NCBI GenBank assembly: GCA_014904985.1
Contig: MU129083.1
Span: forward strand, 1 to 64,000
Source: Hydnum rufescens UP504
Lineage: Eukaryota; Basidiomycota; Agaricomycetes; Cantharellales; Hydnaceae
DNA: 64,000 bases
Reading direction: 5' to 3'
Positions 46,501-58,039 of this stretch are shown here, piece by piece. The position numbers and the translations under genes are program-made. Numbering within the stretch: position 1 is the first letter of the stretch; every line of letters begins with the position of its first letter. The notes beneath the pieces were generated by a model. It searched no databases, was not told the origin of the DNA, and saw only the letters and a program-made list of their open reading frames with translations.

Positions 46501-49243
46501 CTAGTCTTCACCATCATAGTGCAATGTGACACTCGAGAATTGATGAAACAAGTCGTCTTGTGGTCGCAATCCTGGTGCCGAAGACCGTTCGTTTGCTGCA
46601 CCTGAGCGGGAAACCATGTTGGCGGAGGTAGCGGTTTTATTGCCATGAGAGTCAAGATCAAGAGAGGTCGACTCTTTCATATTCCGGAAGTTCACAGCAT
46701 CAATGCCATTAGAATCAGAGAACACAATCTGACGAGGTCTAGGTCAGAGGGTAAAAATAGAGCAGTCGAAGTGTGGGATAGCTTACAGGAGGCTGAGTAT
46801 TCCTGAGCAAGCCCCAGTTGAGCTTCGAAAACCACTTGTGCTGTTTGACTTCACTAGCCCCAGTCTGGCTTCCAAGCCGCCGCCATTCATCCTTGTGCAG
46901 TAATCGTGACATAATCTCTCGGCATGATCTATGCAAGAGAGATGAGCTTCATGGGGTCAAGAAGTTGGGTATGATCACATACGAGGAGACTTTGGGGGTC
47001 TCTGGGAAGACGATATCCAGCACAAGAACATTCGCAAAAGTCGCATTTCTGTCTGTGCCCTTGAATGGTGTAGTGGCATACTGCGAGCGCATCCATGAAT
47101 ATTGTGCAAGTCGAAAAGACTACAGGCACATACAATCATTTCAAAGATCAGAATACCCAAAGTCCACCAGTCAACCGCAGACGTGTGACCCATGTTTTTG
47201 ATGACCTCTGGAGCGATATATTCTAGAACAAAGGTGCGTAAGCCTCCCGTCCCAAAGACATGCCCAGAGGCGCATAACGGAGCAGTGCGTACCCTCGGTA
47301 CCAACGAACGAGTTGGTTCGGAAATTGGCAGTGCAGGACTTCGTGTCCACCTGAGGAAGCCCAGTTTGGGCATTCTGAGATATTGTTGCTGGACGCCCAC
47401 CGGGTTCCCCAGAGGCTTTGGCAAGGTCGAAGTCAGATAACATGATATGACCCGACTGGTGAAGCAATATATCTAGATTAAACAGTCAGATGCATGTCCA
47501 TAAACAAAGCTGCCCCAGTAGATTATGCCACAACAGGGGAGGACGCACTTTCAGGTTTGAGATCACGATAGATAAATCCGAGGAGATGCAGGTATTCGAG
47601 GGCGGCGGTAACTTCGGCCGCATAGAAGCGTGCGTCGTCTTCGGCCAGACACTTCCCTGGTCGGGATTGTAGGGCTCGGAAGAACTCACCCCCCATGCAG
47701 TACTCCATGCAGAAGTAGAGATACTCGTCAGATTGGAAAGAATGGTAAAGAGTGACGATGAAAGGGTGGTTTGCTGTCGCCAAGATCTCTTGCTCGGCTA
47801 ACGCTCGTTTGATTTTCTTGCGCGCGATCATCTCCTTCTTCGATAGCACTGAAATAAGTATATCAGAACGCGACTCATGGACGTGGGAATATGACGAAAA
47901 GCGTACCCTTCATTGCGAAAAGCTTATCGGTTTTCTTCTCTCGAACAAGGTATACCTTGCCAACGTCGCCTCGTCCAAGCAGCCTGATTTTAGTGAAACT
48001 TTCTGGGCCCACTTCAATCTGCAAAGGGATGAAAAAGCTTAATGAAGCCAATCCCGACTAGGAGATAAATAAAGGAGAGGTGGTCCCACTGACCTTTTTA
48101 ACCTTGATCGAGTTACTCGAATACGTGCGGCGAAATCGCGCCCTTGAATCATCCACAGTCATTGGGCTGGACCATCCCTTCGGCGCCGACGTAGCGCTGC
48201 CTGTACGTGAGCTGCGCATAGCATGTTGACCTGTCTGAGTCGGAGCCCCTCGGGTAGAGCCCGAAAAGGACGTATCGAGTGAGTCATCACTCTCCCCTGA
48301 CGCAGTCGGTTGGGCGAGCGGCACTGGGGGGACAAATTCGACTGGGGCGAGAAATCCATTCTTGACGCGCGATGTGGTTGTTGTTATCGATGTCGAGCGA
48401 TTTCCCGCCACGCTAAATAAATTTTTGGCATTGGGAGCCGACGCTACACGCCGGATAAACCGTGTAGCCGCATTGGGCTTTTTAGTCCCGCCACCCTCTC
48501 CTTGCTTTGACCCAAAACCAGGGCCATAACGGCTGTCGCCCGGCCCACGTCGCGGTGTACTGAACGCATCAGGCGAAGACGGCGACTCAATACCGCTAGG
48601 AGAAGAGAGTGGGAAGAAGTGAGATTGGGAGGAGTTCGCGGTCATAATCCCGCTGGGATGCTTCGAAGGGGACCGACCCAGGAAGCGCTGCGAGAGAGAC
48701 TTAGAGGAAGAGCTGACGAGAGAGTTTTGGAGTCTGGAGAGATGACGAACACAATTGGACGCGTGAGGAACGGGCGGAGATTGGGTGTGGTGTCTCCGAC
48801 ACTGGAGAGGGAGAAGGAGGCTCGAGGTGCCCAGCAGGAGCTGTCATTCGTGGAGGTGATGTTGATTCGCTGGATTGTGTAGGAGACGAGTTGTCGGAAT
48901 ATTGGTCATCACCCGCAGGGGGCGTGATATCAAACGGATAAGATGGGGGTGGGGAGGGACCGTAGGGCGAGAAAGAAGAGTTGTGGGATCTAAGGGTAGA
49001 GGCGGGAGTGATGTGATCAATGTGTAGCCTATATGTGCCAGGCGAGCGGTGATCCTGGTCGTTGTCATCGTAATCATCACCGTTGATATGTACTGCGGGG
49101 GCAGGAATGCCTTCGATCCCTATACCATATTTCTTGGTCTCCTTGCCAAAACGAAAGACCGACTTCCAGGACGTCGCTGACAGGGGGGGACCTGACGATT
49201 GCGTTCTTTCCCGTACGCCATATGACAGCGACCTCAACGACAT
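46501..49243 (-). CDS. AGC protein kinase of the NRC-2/FPK1 (flippase kinase) group
   Basis: Ser/Thr kinase. In yeast, Fpk1/Kin82 phosphorylate lipid flippases; in Neurospora NRC-2 controls growth versus conidiation. The N-terminal half is disordered. It starts [18 protein letters not shown] at 49243 and, after one frame slip near 48710, runs through [17 protein letters not shown] into the Ser-rich region. The catalytic domain has [20 protein letters not shown] (Gly loop), FAMK (catalytic Lys), [24 protein letters not shown] and [19 protein letters not shown]. The DFD in place of DFG is typical of this group. The long NRC-2-type activation insert ends [25 protein letters not shown]. Then come [53 protein letters not shown] and [20 protein letters not shown]. 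Stop at 46501-46503. The domain looks complete. Confidence 0.93.
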
Positions 49244-49586
49244 GGCCAACGCGAGCAACCAAGCAAAAAACGAGAGAAGAGAACGGCTTGGCTGTAAAGC
49301 GCTAAAAATGGGTGGATTGGTGGATTAGAGTTCACGGCCTGACCCGGCAGTATTGATCTCGGACTTAGGACATAAGTGCATTCCCCGCTTCCCTCATCAA
49401 ATGATTGCTAACAATGGGCCCAGAACCCCACCAGCTATGGCCCCACTCACTACCGACCATTATCTCGACCATTATCTCTCGCCTGTCTTATTTTTCTCAC
49501 AGAGAATGCAAGTTATTCAGGAACACCTTGAAATCGCGTGACTTGAATATTGTACAAACTCTTTGGCCCGGTATCTGGCTTGCAAA
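49244..49586. other. Spacer between kinase start and ALDH stop
   Basis: Kinase promoter region, 343 nt. It carries a short duplication TTATCTCGACCATTATCTC near 49465. No gene is seen. Confidence 0.6.
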
Positions 49587-52350
49587 TCATTGTGCTGAAC
49601 CTCCAGAGTAGTCCCACAGCACACTCTTGACCTGTGTGTAATTTTCCAGTGCATAGCTGCCTGATAAATTGACGCCTGACCTTAGTTTAGTAGAAGGGAA
49701 AATAAAGAAAGAACGTACCCAATTCGCGACCCATACCAGATTGCTTGTACCTGGAAACGAGTAAATCCCCAATTAACAGCTACATCATTGCAGAACCCCA
49801 AAATGATTTAGAGCTTGCTTACCCTCCAAATGGAACCTTTAGTAATGAAACAAACCTCGGGTCAACGATGCGAGAAAGCTCGCCTAACGAATCCTACGCA
49901 CCTGAGGATATAATTGACCATACTGATTCACCCATACAGTCCCAGCCTCAAGCCTAGCCAGTACACGCTGGCATTGGTTTGCATCATCTGTCCAACTTAT
50001 GAATCCACTGATCTCGATATATATATCCAGAATGTATGCTCACTAGAATGGAATCCGGCACCCAAGCCGTAAGTAGAGTCATTCGCGAGAGCGATGACCT
50101 CTTCCTCTGTTTCAAATTTGGTCACGACAAGGACAGGGCCAAAGATCTGTTCGGCGGTCGATTATTTACTGGTGCCTAAGTTCGAAGCCGCAAAAACTCA
50201 CCTCTTCCTTTACAACTTTCATAGTTGGTGTGACATCGCCGATGACTGCACATCATCGTGGAAAATCAACAAACCGTCTCGCAGACATCCAGCTGGGACA
50301 TGCGGTACTTACTAGTGGGAAGGTAATACCATCCTTTCCCTTGCCACCTCTCTCCACCATACACGATCGACGCCCCCTCGGCCCTCGCACTATCCACATA
50401 TGCCGCCACCTTATCTCTCTGCACCTCGCTCACGAGGGGACCACCCAGCGCGCCTTCAGCGAACGGATCGCCATATCCAGCCGTCCATTCTTTGGCTGAA
50501 TGGAGAAGTTCTTCGATGAATGCATCGTACACCTTGGCTTGGACATAAAGGCGAGTTCCCGCCACGCAGTCTGGGCTCAAACGAACGTGTTCAGCAAGCT
50601 GTCACCGAATTCACGTCAAAAACCAGAAACCACATGCGTACCCTGACCCTGATTCAAGAAAACCCCCCAGTGACATGATTCGCAGCTTTAACCAAACGTG
50701 AGCAAAAATTAATTTCAAAGGAGGGGAGACGAACGCGGACCTTCCTTGAGATTGGCAGAAGCGAAAATGATATGGGGACTTTTTCCGCCGAGCTCGAGCG
50801 TCACCTATACAATCCGACGAAGCTGTCAGCCTTCAACATGAAACAGGTGGAATCACAATCACAACTTGATGCTACTAACTTTCTTTAAATTACTCAAAGC
50901 CGCAGCTTGCATGATCTTCCGACCAGTGGCAGTGGAGCCAGTGAACGCGACCTGTCGAGTCAACATGAACATAAATATATCATAAGCATTCCACAGAATA
51001 TTTGAAAATATCTTGGACGGGACCTTGTCGACATCTAGATGCGAGGTAAGAGCGGCCCCACCGACATCTCCGAAGGACGGTACACAATTGAACACCCCGG
51101 GGGGGAATCTAACATGTGAACCGCAGGATGTCAATGGAAACAAAGGGTATTTGCGCCCCATACGGGATACTATACAAACTCACCCCGCCTCCACGACTAG
51201 CTCTGCCAATTTCTATATTTTTGAATGATTGGTATTCAGTTTTAACTGTCAAACATGTCAGAATGGCTCCGAATATTCGTCACTCACGAGAGCAGGGAGA
51301 GGCGTGAGCTCAGATGGTTTCAGGATGACGGTACAACCAGCGGCCAATGCAGGCCCGATCTTCCATGCCAACATCATGATTGTATAGTTCCATGGAATGC
51401 TAAATAAAATGTTGAGAAGGACTTGAGTCCCAGATTCCAAAGACAGCTAAGTGGCATAAACCGCACATTTGCGCGCATACACCCAGGGGCTCGATGCGTG
51501 TGGATGCAGACTTGTGACCCTTATCGTCCACTTCTATGGTCTGATATGCCAGTTATTGAATATACTTTGACTTTTCCACAAGCAAATCTCAATGAAATAG
51601 CCCACCTGTCCAAAGATCTTGTCACTCCAGCCAGCATAGTATCTATATCCAAAGAACAGCTACTCCGTAAAATTGGTCAATTCAGGTTAATAGCAATGTC
51701 ACCTCAAGCATGCAATAGCCTCCGGCAAGTCCACGGCCCTGGCAACTTCCGCGCTCTTCCCGTTATCGAGGGCTTCCAAATCGCCCAGAGGGTCAGTATC
51801 GCGTTCCATGAGGTCTGCCAGTCGGTTAAGCAGTTTGCCGCGCTCGACACCAGGTATATTTCGGCCCCATACTGTGCGGAATGCGTGGCGAGAAGAAGCA
51901 ACTGCGATATCGATGTCTTTGGCGGTGGCTAAGGGATTAGGTCCAGCGACAATGTTAACTAGGGAAGCAAAGTAGGCAGATGACAATGGGTGGAGTAACT
52001 TACCCGAGGATACGACAGCGAGTACCTCTTCAGTGACGGGATTGATAGATCTAAAGCAGACAAATTCATGAGGGTGTTGGATAGGTAGATGAGGACGCCT
52101 CCCACTGGATAGTTGCTCCCTCGATCGATGGAACGAACTTGTTATCCTGTGAGTAGGGGTGAGCTCATGGATATAACATCGAGGTATCTTGTCGCACGAT
52201 AAAGAGGCCGGTGGGCACGGTGAGCTCGCGGCCGTTGGGGAAGGTAAGTAGCGTAGGGAGACTTGTAGACATTGCTCGTCGACGAAATGGAAGCCTAGCT
52301 TGGAATCGGAGTTGGCCTAATATTCGTACTGAGCTATGCAAATGAACCAT
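49587..52350 (-). CDS. Aldehyde dehydrogenase, ALDH1/2 type, possible mitochondrial presequence
   Basis: NAD(P)-dependent aldehyde dehydrogenase. Conserved blocks are [136 protein letters not shown] (general-base Glu), [11 protein letters not shown] (catalytic Cys), [14 protein letters not shown] and [14 protein letters not shown]. Stop at 49587-49589. Two in-frame starts exist. The ATG at 52272 gives [11 protein letters not shown], the usual cytosolic start. An upstream ATG at 52350 adds 26 residues ([20 protein letters not shown] then PFRRRA) with six Arg and no acidic residue, like a mitochondrial targeting peptide. Many short introns. It lies next to a second ALDH on the same strand. Confidence 0.9.
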
Positions 52351-52869
52351 ATGCACGTTAATCCAATTAATCGCTAACTAACCGATCTACCATACTCATC
52401 GAGATGATAACAACCACCCACCCCAGGCCCATAGTATACTGCACATAATACCTACTACCTTCTGAAGACTCATAGTGGTCCTGTCATCTCCAGGCTTCCT
52501 AGTACCTGTTATGCCGCGTATTTCTTGCAATTGAGAGGGGCGGATGCATGATGTTGCATTTTCTTTCATGAACTTTGATTAGGTCCCAGACTCACTTGGT
52601 GGCACAGGCTCGATAGTACTGTCCCTCTCTTACCAAAACACGTTTACCGGTACCCTATTCTCAGCACAATTCCGGATCGCCAGCCACAAAATTGTCCGCG
52701 GCCGAGATCAGCATTAAGATGTGCGAAGCAGTGCTCGAAGAAATAAGAACATGGACATTCGAAAACAAGGGTTATCATTTTACAAGTAATAGCGTTAACG
52801 GTAAGGAGAAAGCGATGAAAAAAGGAAGGGAAGACCATAACATATTACGAATACACCATACACCACCAC
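52351..52869. other. Spacer between two same-strand ALDH genes
   Basis: 519 nt; promoter of the 49587-52350 gene and 3' flank of the next. No gene seen. Confidence 0.6.
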
Positions 52870-55529
52870 TCACTTTCCACTGGAAATGGCCTGCTTCTTC
52901 GTCAGGACACCAGCTGCTGCACCAACAATAGCAATCAGTGGGCCCCATAGTAACCAATTGAAGGAGCTCGTGCCTGAAAGCCCACGGGGGACACTGGGCA
53001 TGAGGAGCGCTAGGGCGGTCGACTCCTTCCTCGACGAGTACGGTGGGAAACGGAATTTCATGAGAAGATCAACCCTGGAAGACCAGAGCAGAAGGATGGG
53101 ATCATTTATGGTATCCTTAGAGTGGGACGTTCGTCGTAAGAGATGAACGAGACTTACCATGCAGGAACATGTATGGTGGATCGGCGATGGGTGAATTGTT
53201 CGAATCCGGTCTGGCGGTAAGAATGAGGATTCGTCAAGATCAAAAGAGAGTCGGCATGATCTTACTTTGTCACTGTGGGCCCCCACTATCAAGGTGTGAA
53301 GAGTGTCGTCAGGAAAGGGATGATAAATTTCCCACGCAAAATGGACTTACTGCCAGACTAGCGTCGTAGTGCACCATCAATCCGATCATAAGCGAAGAAA
53401 AGAAAGGACCATCTGAAACTACCTACCGCTCCAATGCCTCCAAAACCTAGACCCTCAACTGATAAATTGCACGCCAATCAGGGAAGAGTCACACATATTA
53501 AGAACATCTCTTCACCTCCGGCCGAGATGATGAGGTCGTTCACCATTGCCATACCACTTTGCGTTTGTTCCAGTACTATATTCAGTAGATCAATAGATGC
53601 CAGAACGTGGATCATGTACAAGACGAACCAGAAGCCTTGACCTTATGGTCATTGCAAAACAGGTATAAAGCCAACGGATGATCTCTGCAGGTACAAGATA
53701 TAAGGAAACACGCATTGCTAGCGTACAACGGTATATAACCCGTGGGCATACCTGGTGTTGACGTAATCTACAGCGTGTTGGAAGCTCTGAACACAGATAT
53801 ATAAGCCATTTGCTCTGATCTGGGAACCCAGGAAGAGCTAAAAGAGACGAAAACATACATCAACAGGGATGATCGGGAGAACTGGCCCGAACAACTCCCT
53901 GGAGGAAAGACGATGATTAGGATTCGTCAAACACAGCTCAAAGTACGTACTCCTCCATGAGCGAATCGTCCAGAGATACATTCTTGACTATCGTAGGCGC
54001 AATGTATTTTGTCGTTGCATTTGTCTCGCCGCCAGCGACAATCTCGCCTTTCGTTCTGTCCAATACTTTTTGGACGCGTTCAAAGTGACGCTGGTTAACC
54101 AGACGTGCAAATGATGTTGACTCCGCAGCCCCCCCCTCTGCCTTGGGATAAAACTGTTCATACCTAGAAGGATCAACGGCGAAGATTCAGCAATGATTGC
54201 GAAACAGAAGAAGAATAAATAAAAACACGTTTCCAAGAGAGCTTCTACGAGCGCGTCATGCTTGTCCTTCGCGACAAGGATGTAATCAGGGGCGACACAC
54301 GTCTTCCAGAGCGAAGCGGGACACAAGGGTCAGTTTGGCTTAAGTGGCGAGCCTAAGACATGGCTGACCTGGCCGGCATTGGCCATCTTCGCCCATAACA
54401 CGCGCCTCGCGGTTAAGGTGACGTCTGCCGATTTATCAACGATGACGGGGCTTTTCCCTCCGAGCTTAAGGTATCCGGGTCAATGAAAATTGTGCACATG
54501 ATCCAAGAGCCATTTAACTTGATCACCTCGAGAGTAATAGGTGTGAGGTGCTTCGCTGCGGCTGCGGCAACTATCTTGCCCACCATGCCGCTACCAGTAT
54601 ACATGACTAGAAATATTATTAGCGGGCGGGCTCTGACGGTTTATCCAGCGGCTCGGGATACTCACTGTGGTCCCACTGGAGCTCCAAAAGCTAGATGAAA
54701 GTGAGATGAGCACTGACACAACTGAACCAAAAAGATACTGTATGACCTTTGTGGTCTCGGGAATAGCACCAGTAACGATGCGGTAACAATCCTGATCCAG
54801 ATATTTTGGGAGAAGTTCGACGAGCAGTTTCATGGAAGCGCTTGAGAGTTCAGAAGGCTTCACGACAGCAGTACAACCGGCCGCTATCGCCCCGATCTGA
54901 AGATTAAATTGTAGTTCAAAAAGACCGCCCATCAAAACAGAACGAGCGAATCCTCCTACTCACAAGGGGTGTCAATGTGCACCACTGGGAAGAGTTAATG
55001 TCAAGTATATTGAATCCAGAAGAAAACGTGCTCACATATGGATAATTGAATGGTCCAATAATGAGGACGGCACCCTTGGGCTGCTTATACACCTTTCCAA
55101 ACATGGCCGAGGTGGTGATACTAAATGGCACACCCTCGGGGGCAGCCCATTTATCCACTTTCTTATATGCGATCATCGCCTCCTTCAGCACAGCACCCAG
55201 TTCAAGAAAATACGCTTCCAGTCTCGGACGAGAGAGATCTTCGCGCAGCGAGGAAACCATTTGCTCGGCATTATCTTGGGAAGAGAGGAGAAAACGGTGA
55301 GGGTCTATTCACAGCGACCAGTTTGATATGTTGGCACCTTTTACCATATGGGCTAGCTGCAACAACTGAGCCTTCCTATACGCAACATTGCGCGTCTTTC
55401 CAGAAGCGAATCCAGCCTTGACAGCATCACGGATCTGCATCGTCCATTGCAACGTTAGTGGACCCACGAGGCGGAAAGCGCATGAAGTCGCACGGTCGAA
55501 ATCTCGTCCAAGGGTGTATAGTCTGACAT
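52870..55529 (-). CDS. Fatty aldehyde dehydrogenase, ALDH3 type, C-terminally anchored
   Basis: Class 3 aldehyde dehydrogenase that oxidises fatty aldehydes, probably on the ER. Start MSDYTPLDEIST at 55529; an intron with a CACTAAC branch site then gives IRDAVKAGFASGKTRNVAYR. Further blocks are LRPRLEAY-like [96 protein letters not shown] (Glu), NAGQTCVAPDYILVA (catalytic Cys), SIAPTIV-like KYIAPTIVKNVS, ELFGPVLPI, SGMAMVNDLIISAGGE and LMKFRFPPYSSRK. The end is a hydrophobic helix LLWGPLIAIVGAAAGV with tail LTKKQAISSGK, fitting a tail anchor. Stop at 52870. Intron joins in the 53150-53900 part are not all certain. Confidence 0.88.
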
Positions 55530-55978
55530 GATACAGAGATGTGGGGAAAAATCACTGTAATATGATTGTGGAGGAAGCAATGCTGAAACAGGCGGGATCA
55601 GGCTAATACACAGTACATGTGATCTATGCGGAATCGCGGGGTCACGGCATCTTTGGCAGGACCCCGGAGAACCACTGTAAACACCTACACCCGGGAATTT
55701 TGGGGGTCGAACCTAGAACATTTCTCAGTAATTTCGTCTGCAATTTAGGTTGGTTGGTCCGCCCGGCAGCAGGGGCCTCCAGGGTGTCAGAACCCCAGGT
55801 TCCCGGAAATATGAATTGTTGGTGAAGGTAATTATTAGCCCATCTGAGGTTTAATCCTGAAATCCTCCTTTTGATAAAGCTCAGGGGCAGGACTCTGGTG
55901 CCCAAACATTATTGGGGACAAAAACAAGAGAGAGATGAGGCAGTGGAATATTGAGTGTAGATTGGGGGATGTGGGTAC
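55530..55978. other. Intergenic upstream of the solo LTR
   Basis: ALDH3 promoter region and flank of the LTR. It includes a GC-rich piece near 55650-55800 with short inverted words around CCGGGAAT and CCGGAAAT. No gene. Confidence 0.5.
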
Positions 55979-56364
55979 TGTTAAGGGTTGTTCCTAGTAC
56001 AGGGAGGTGATTATGTAATCAGGCCGAGTAAGAACGGGAAGCCCCTAAGATGATTGACGAGGAGATGCGCGAAGCACGAGGATTACATAATGTCGCGGAA
56101 GACGAGAATGCAGAGAAGAGAAGTGGACTGGACTGAATTCTCAGGAGACTTGAGATGAAAGAGGAGTTGGTGAGAAGAGAGTCAATCAATAGACATATAT
56201 TCTTGATCTTCTAAAGAGGCGAGAATACAAGAAGTAACTACTTATATACTAAGAGATTAAGGAATTACTAAGGAGGGTAAATGGTATGATATATGGTATG
56301 AAATGTGGTGGTGCGACGAGAGGGAGTCACGTGATGTGGCTATGTAAGAGTACGACTCGTGACA
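55979..56364. mobile_element. Solo LTR of an LTR retrotransposon, 386 bp
   Basis: Begins TGTTAAGGG and ends CGTGACA (TG...CA ends). It is flanked by the 5-bp direct duplication GGTAC at 55974-55978 and 56365-56369. It has an AT-rich TATA-like core (TATATACTAAGAG, about 56244). No internal retrotransposon coding sequence or second LTR is adjacent, so this is the usual product of LTR-LTR recombination. Superfamily cannot be told from the LTR alone. Confidence 0.75.
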
Positions 56365-56369
56365 GGTAC

Positions 56370-56773
56370 CAGGGCTGCTCGATTCCAGGTTATCTCTGTG
56401 GGAGAAGTGAACATTGTTGATTTAGGGAGTAGACAAATGCTTGCTTGATACTAGTATGATGATAGGGAAAGTCCACCCGGCGCTAAAGAGCAATGGGGCC
56501 CTGGATTCAAAATTATCTTCAGTCCGTCCAACATGAACGCTCAGTCAAATATCACTTTTTCGTATGCACTGCTCTACAATGACGTTGACCAACAACGTAC
56601 CGAGCTATAGGATGGCAGCGTGCACGGTGGATTGTTAACACTCGGATGTATTTTCAGACCTATTTAGAATCACCAGTATTCCTGGCTCTGCCCAACAGTG
56701 ACAGCGGAGCTTCAGGAAAACATTTATGTGATCGCGGTGGGTGAGGACATCAGCTACCTTCGTGACTCCTTCG
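56370..56773. other. Intergenic after the solo LTR
   Basis: 404 nt without recognised content; 3' flank of the minus-strand gene that follows. Confidence 0.5.
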
Positions 56774-57433
56774 CTATTGCCTCGGTCTCCCCTTTGGTCT
56801 CCGGGCTTGCCTTGCCAGATCCACGCTCTTCAGAGTCCCCCTCTCCATTGCTTCTCTCGCCCTAGGTTCCCTTGCCTGCCTGCCCCCTCTCTCTCGTCGA
56901 CGTTCTGCCCTCTCCTGAGCCTTCAACTCCTTGATGATTCCCAACCCAGGAAGGCCAGAACGTCCAGGTATACTCGTACCCCCGAAGAACGCCATTCTGA
57001 GTTCTTCATCCATTTGCACGAGGGTCCGTCGCGTGGCAACAGAGTCGCCGACATGGCTGGCGGTACTGGCTGCAAAAAGATCGGGGTGCCGCAGAGTGGC
57101 GCTCCCACGGGTGTCGCGCATCATAATTTTCAAGTTCTTTTGGGACATGAGGAGAGGTCTCTGGTCGATACCCGTCGAGGGAGCGAAGATTTCATCTATT
57201 CGACTGTCCAGGTTCTCCATCGTGATGAAGTTGTGTCCCCGATGATACAAATTGATGAGATGGTGTAGTTTGGATTCTGGGAGAGAATACTCTGGTTCGA
57301 GCGCAGAGGGATTTGAGGCATCAGCGTCAGGGAGAGGCGCCAAATTGGGGGCAATTTTTCTCTTCGACGATGTTGAACGGGATGCTACATGTCGTGTGGC
57401 TGCTGGCAATAATTGGCCAGCTTTCGCAAACAT
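56774..57433 (-). CDS. Hypothetical protein with mitochondrial-like N-terminus
   Basis: Single open frame of 219 codons from an ATG at 57433 to the stop at 56774. It begins MFAKAGQLLPAATRHVASRS then TSSKRK, rich in Arg, Ala and Ser without acidic residues, as in a matrix-targeting signal. A middle block reads YSLPESKLHHLINLYHRGHN then FITMENLDSRIDEIFA, which looks like a conserved helical segment. The C-terminal third is very basic (RAERRRERGGRQAREPRARE). I do not recognise the family. A small mitochondrial ribosome- or translation-related protein is a guess from size and charge only. No intron is seen. Confidence 0.6.
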   Translation of the reverse strand: MFAKAGQLLPAATRHVASRSTSSKRKIAPNLAPLPDADASNPSALEPEYSLPESKLHHLINLYHRGHNFITMENLDSRIDEIFAPSTGIDQRPLLMSQKNLKIMMRDTRGSATLRHPDLFAASTASHVGDSVATRRTLVQMDEELRMAFFGGTSIPGRSGLPGLGIIKELKAQERAERRRERGGRQAREPRAREAMERGTLKSVDLARQARRPKGRPRQ

Positions 57434-58039
57434 ATTTGGCGTTGGCAAAGCCCGTGGGGCGGCATTTGCCGATTGAATAGGCGCCGGAGCGCATCATCTG
57501 ATTCTCGACGCAGACTACGGGCTGAGAACGACCGCACCGATGCTTTCGGTGAAAGCTCAGTCCCTAAACCTCACCAACAATATGTCGGTTTGGTGGTTGT
57601 GTGGAGGACCTAAAAAACAACGACACTGTATGCGATTAATGTCGCAATGCCCATGCCTTTCATTCTCTCTTTTAGAGCAGCCTAGGTATATCGTGGCATT
57701 CCGAGTGGGGGGTGTACCCGGGCATGAACTTCATGCCATCTCCTCGTACACAGTTACTCGGCGCAGTTAATAATTGAGCCCATCTCATCAACGTACGAGC
57801 ATCAGAGAGCCTTCGGGAGTCTTGTTATTTGTGTCAGTTAGAACACGGTTTGCGTGTTCGGCCCAAATATCTAAATAATCCCGAGCTTCACCATGTATGA
57901 AATCGAGGACGCACAGTATTGTAGGATAGATGACAGTATGATAATGCCAAAGTCTCACATGTCGTACAAAGTTAATCAAAACTATAAAGAGAGCTAAAGG
58001 GAGGGGGGGATGATACGAAGACAGGTACATAGCATGGCG
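57434..58039. other. Spacer between hypothetical gene and DR1
   Basis: 606 nt. It holds an 80-codon minus-strand frame (57788-58030) directly behind the DR1 stop that is more likely 3' UTR. Nothing else recognised. Confidence 0.5.

Noticed and set aside
57788..58030. 80-codon frame with a hydrophobic start behind DR1
   Set aside because: Lies immediately behind the DR1 stop on the same strand; more likely 3' UTR.
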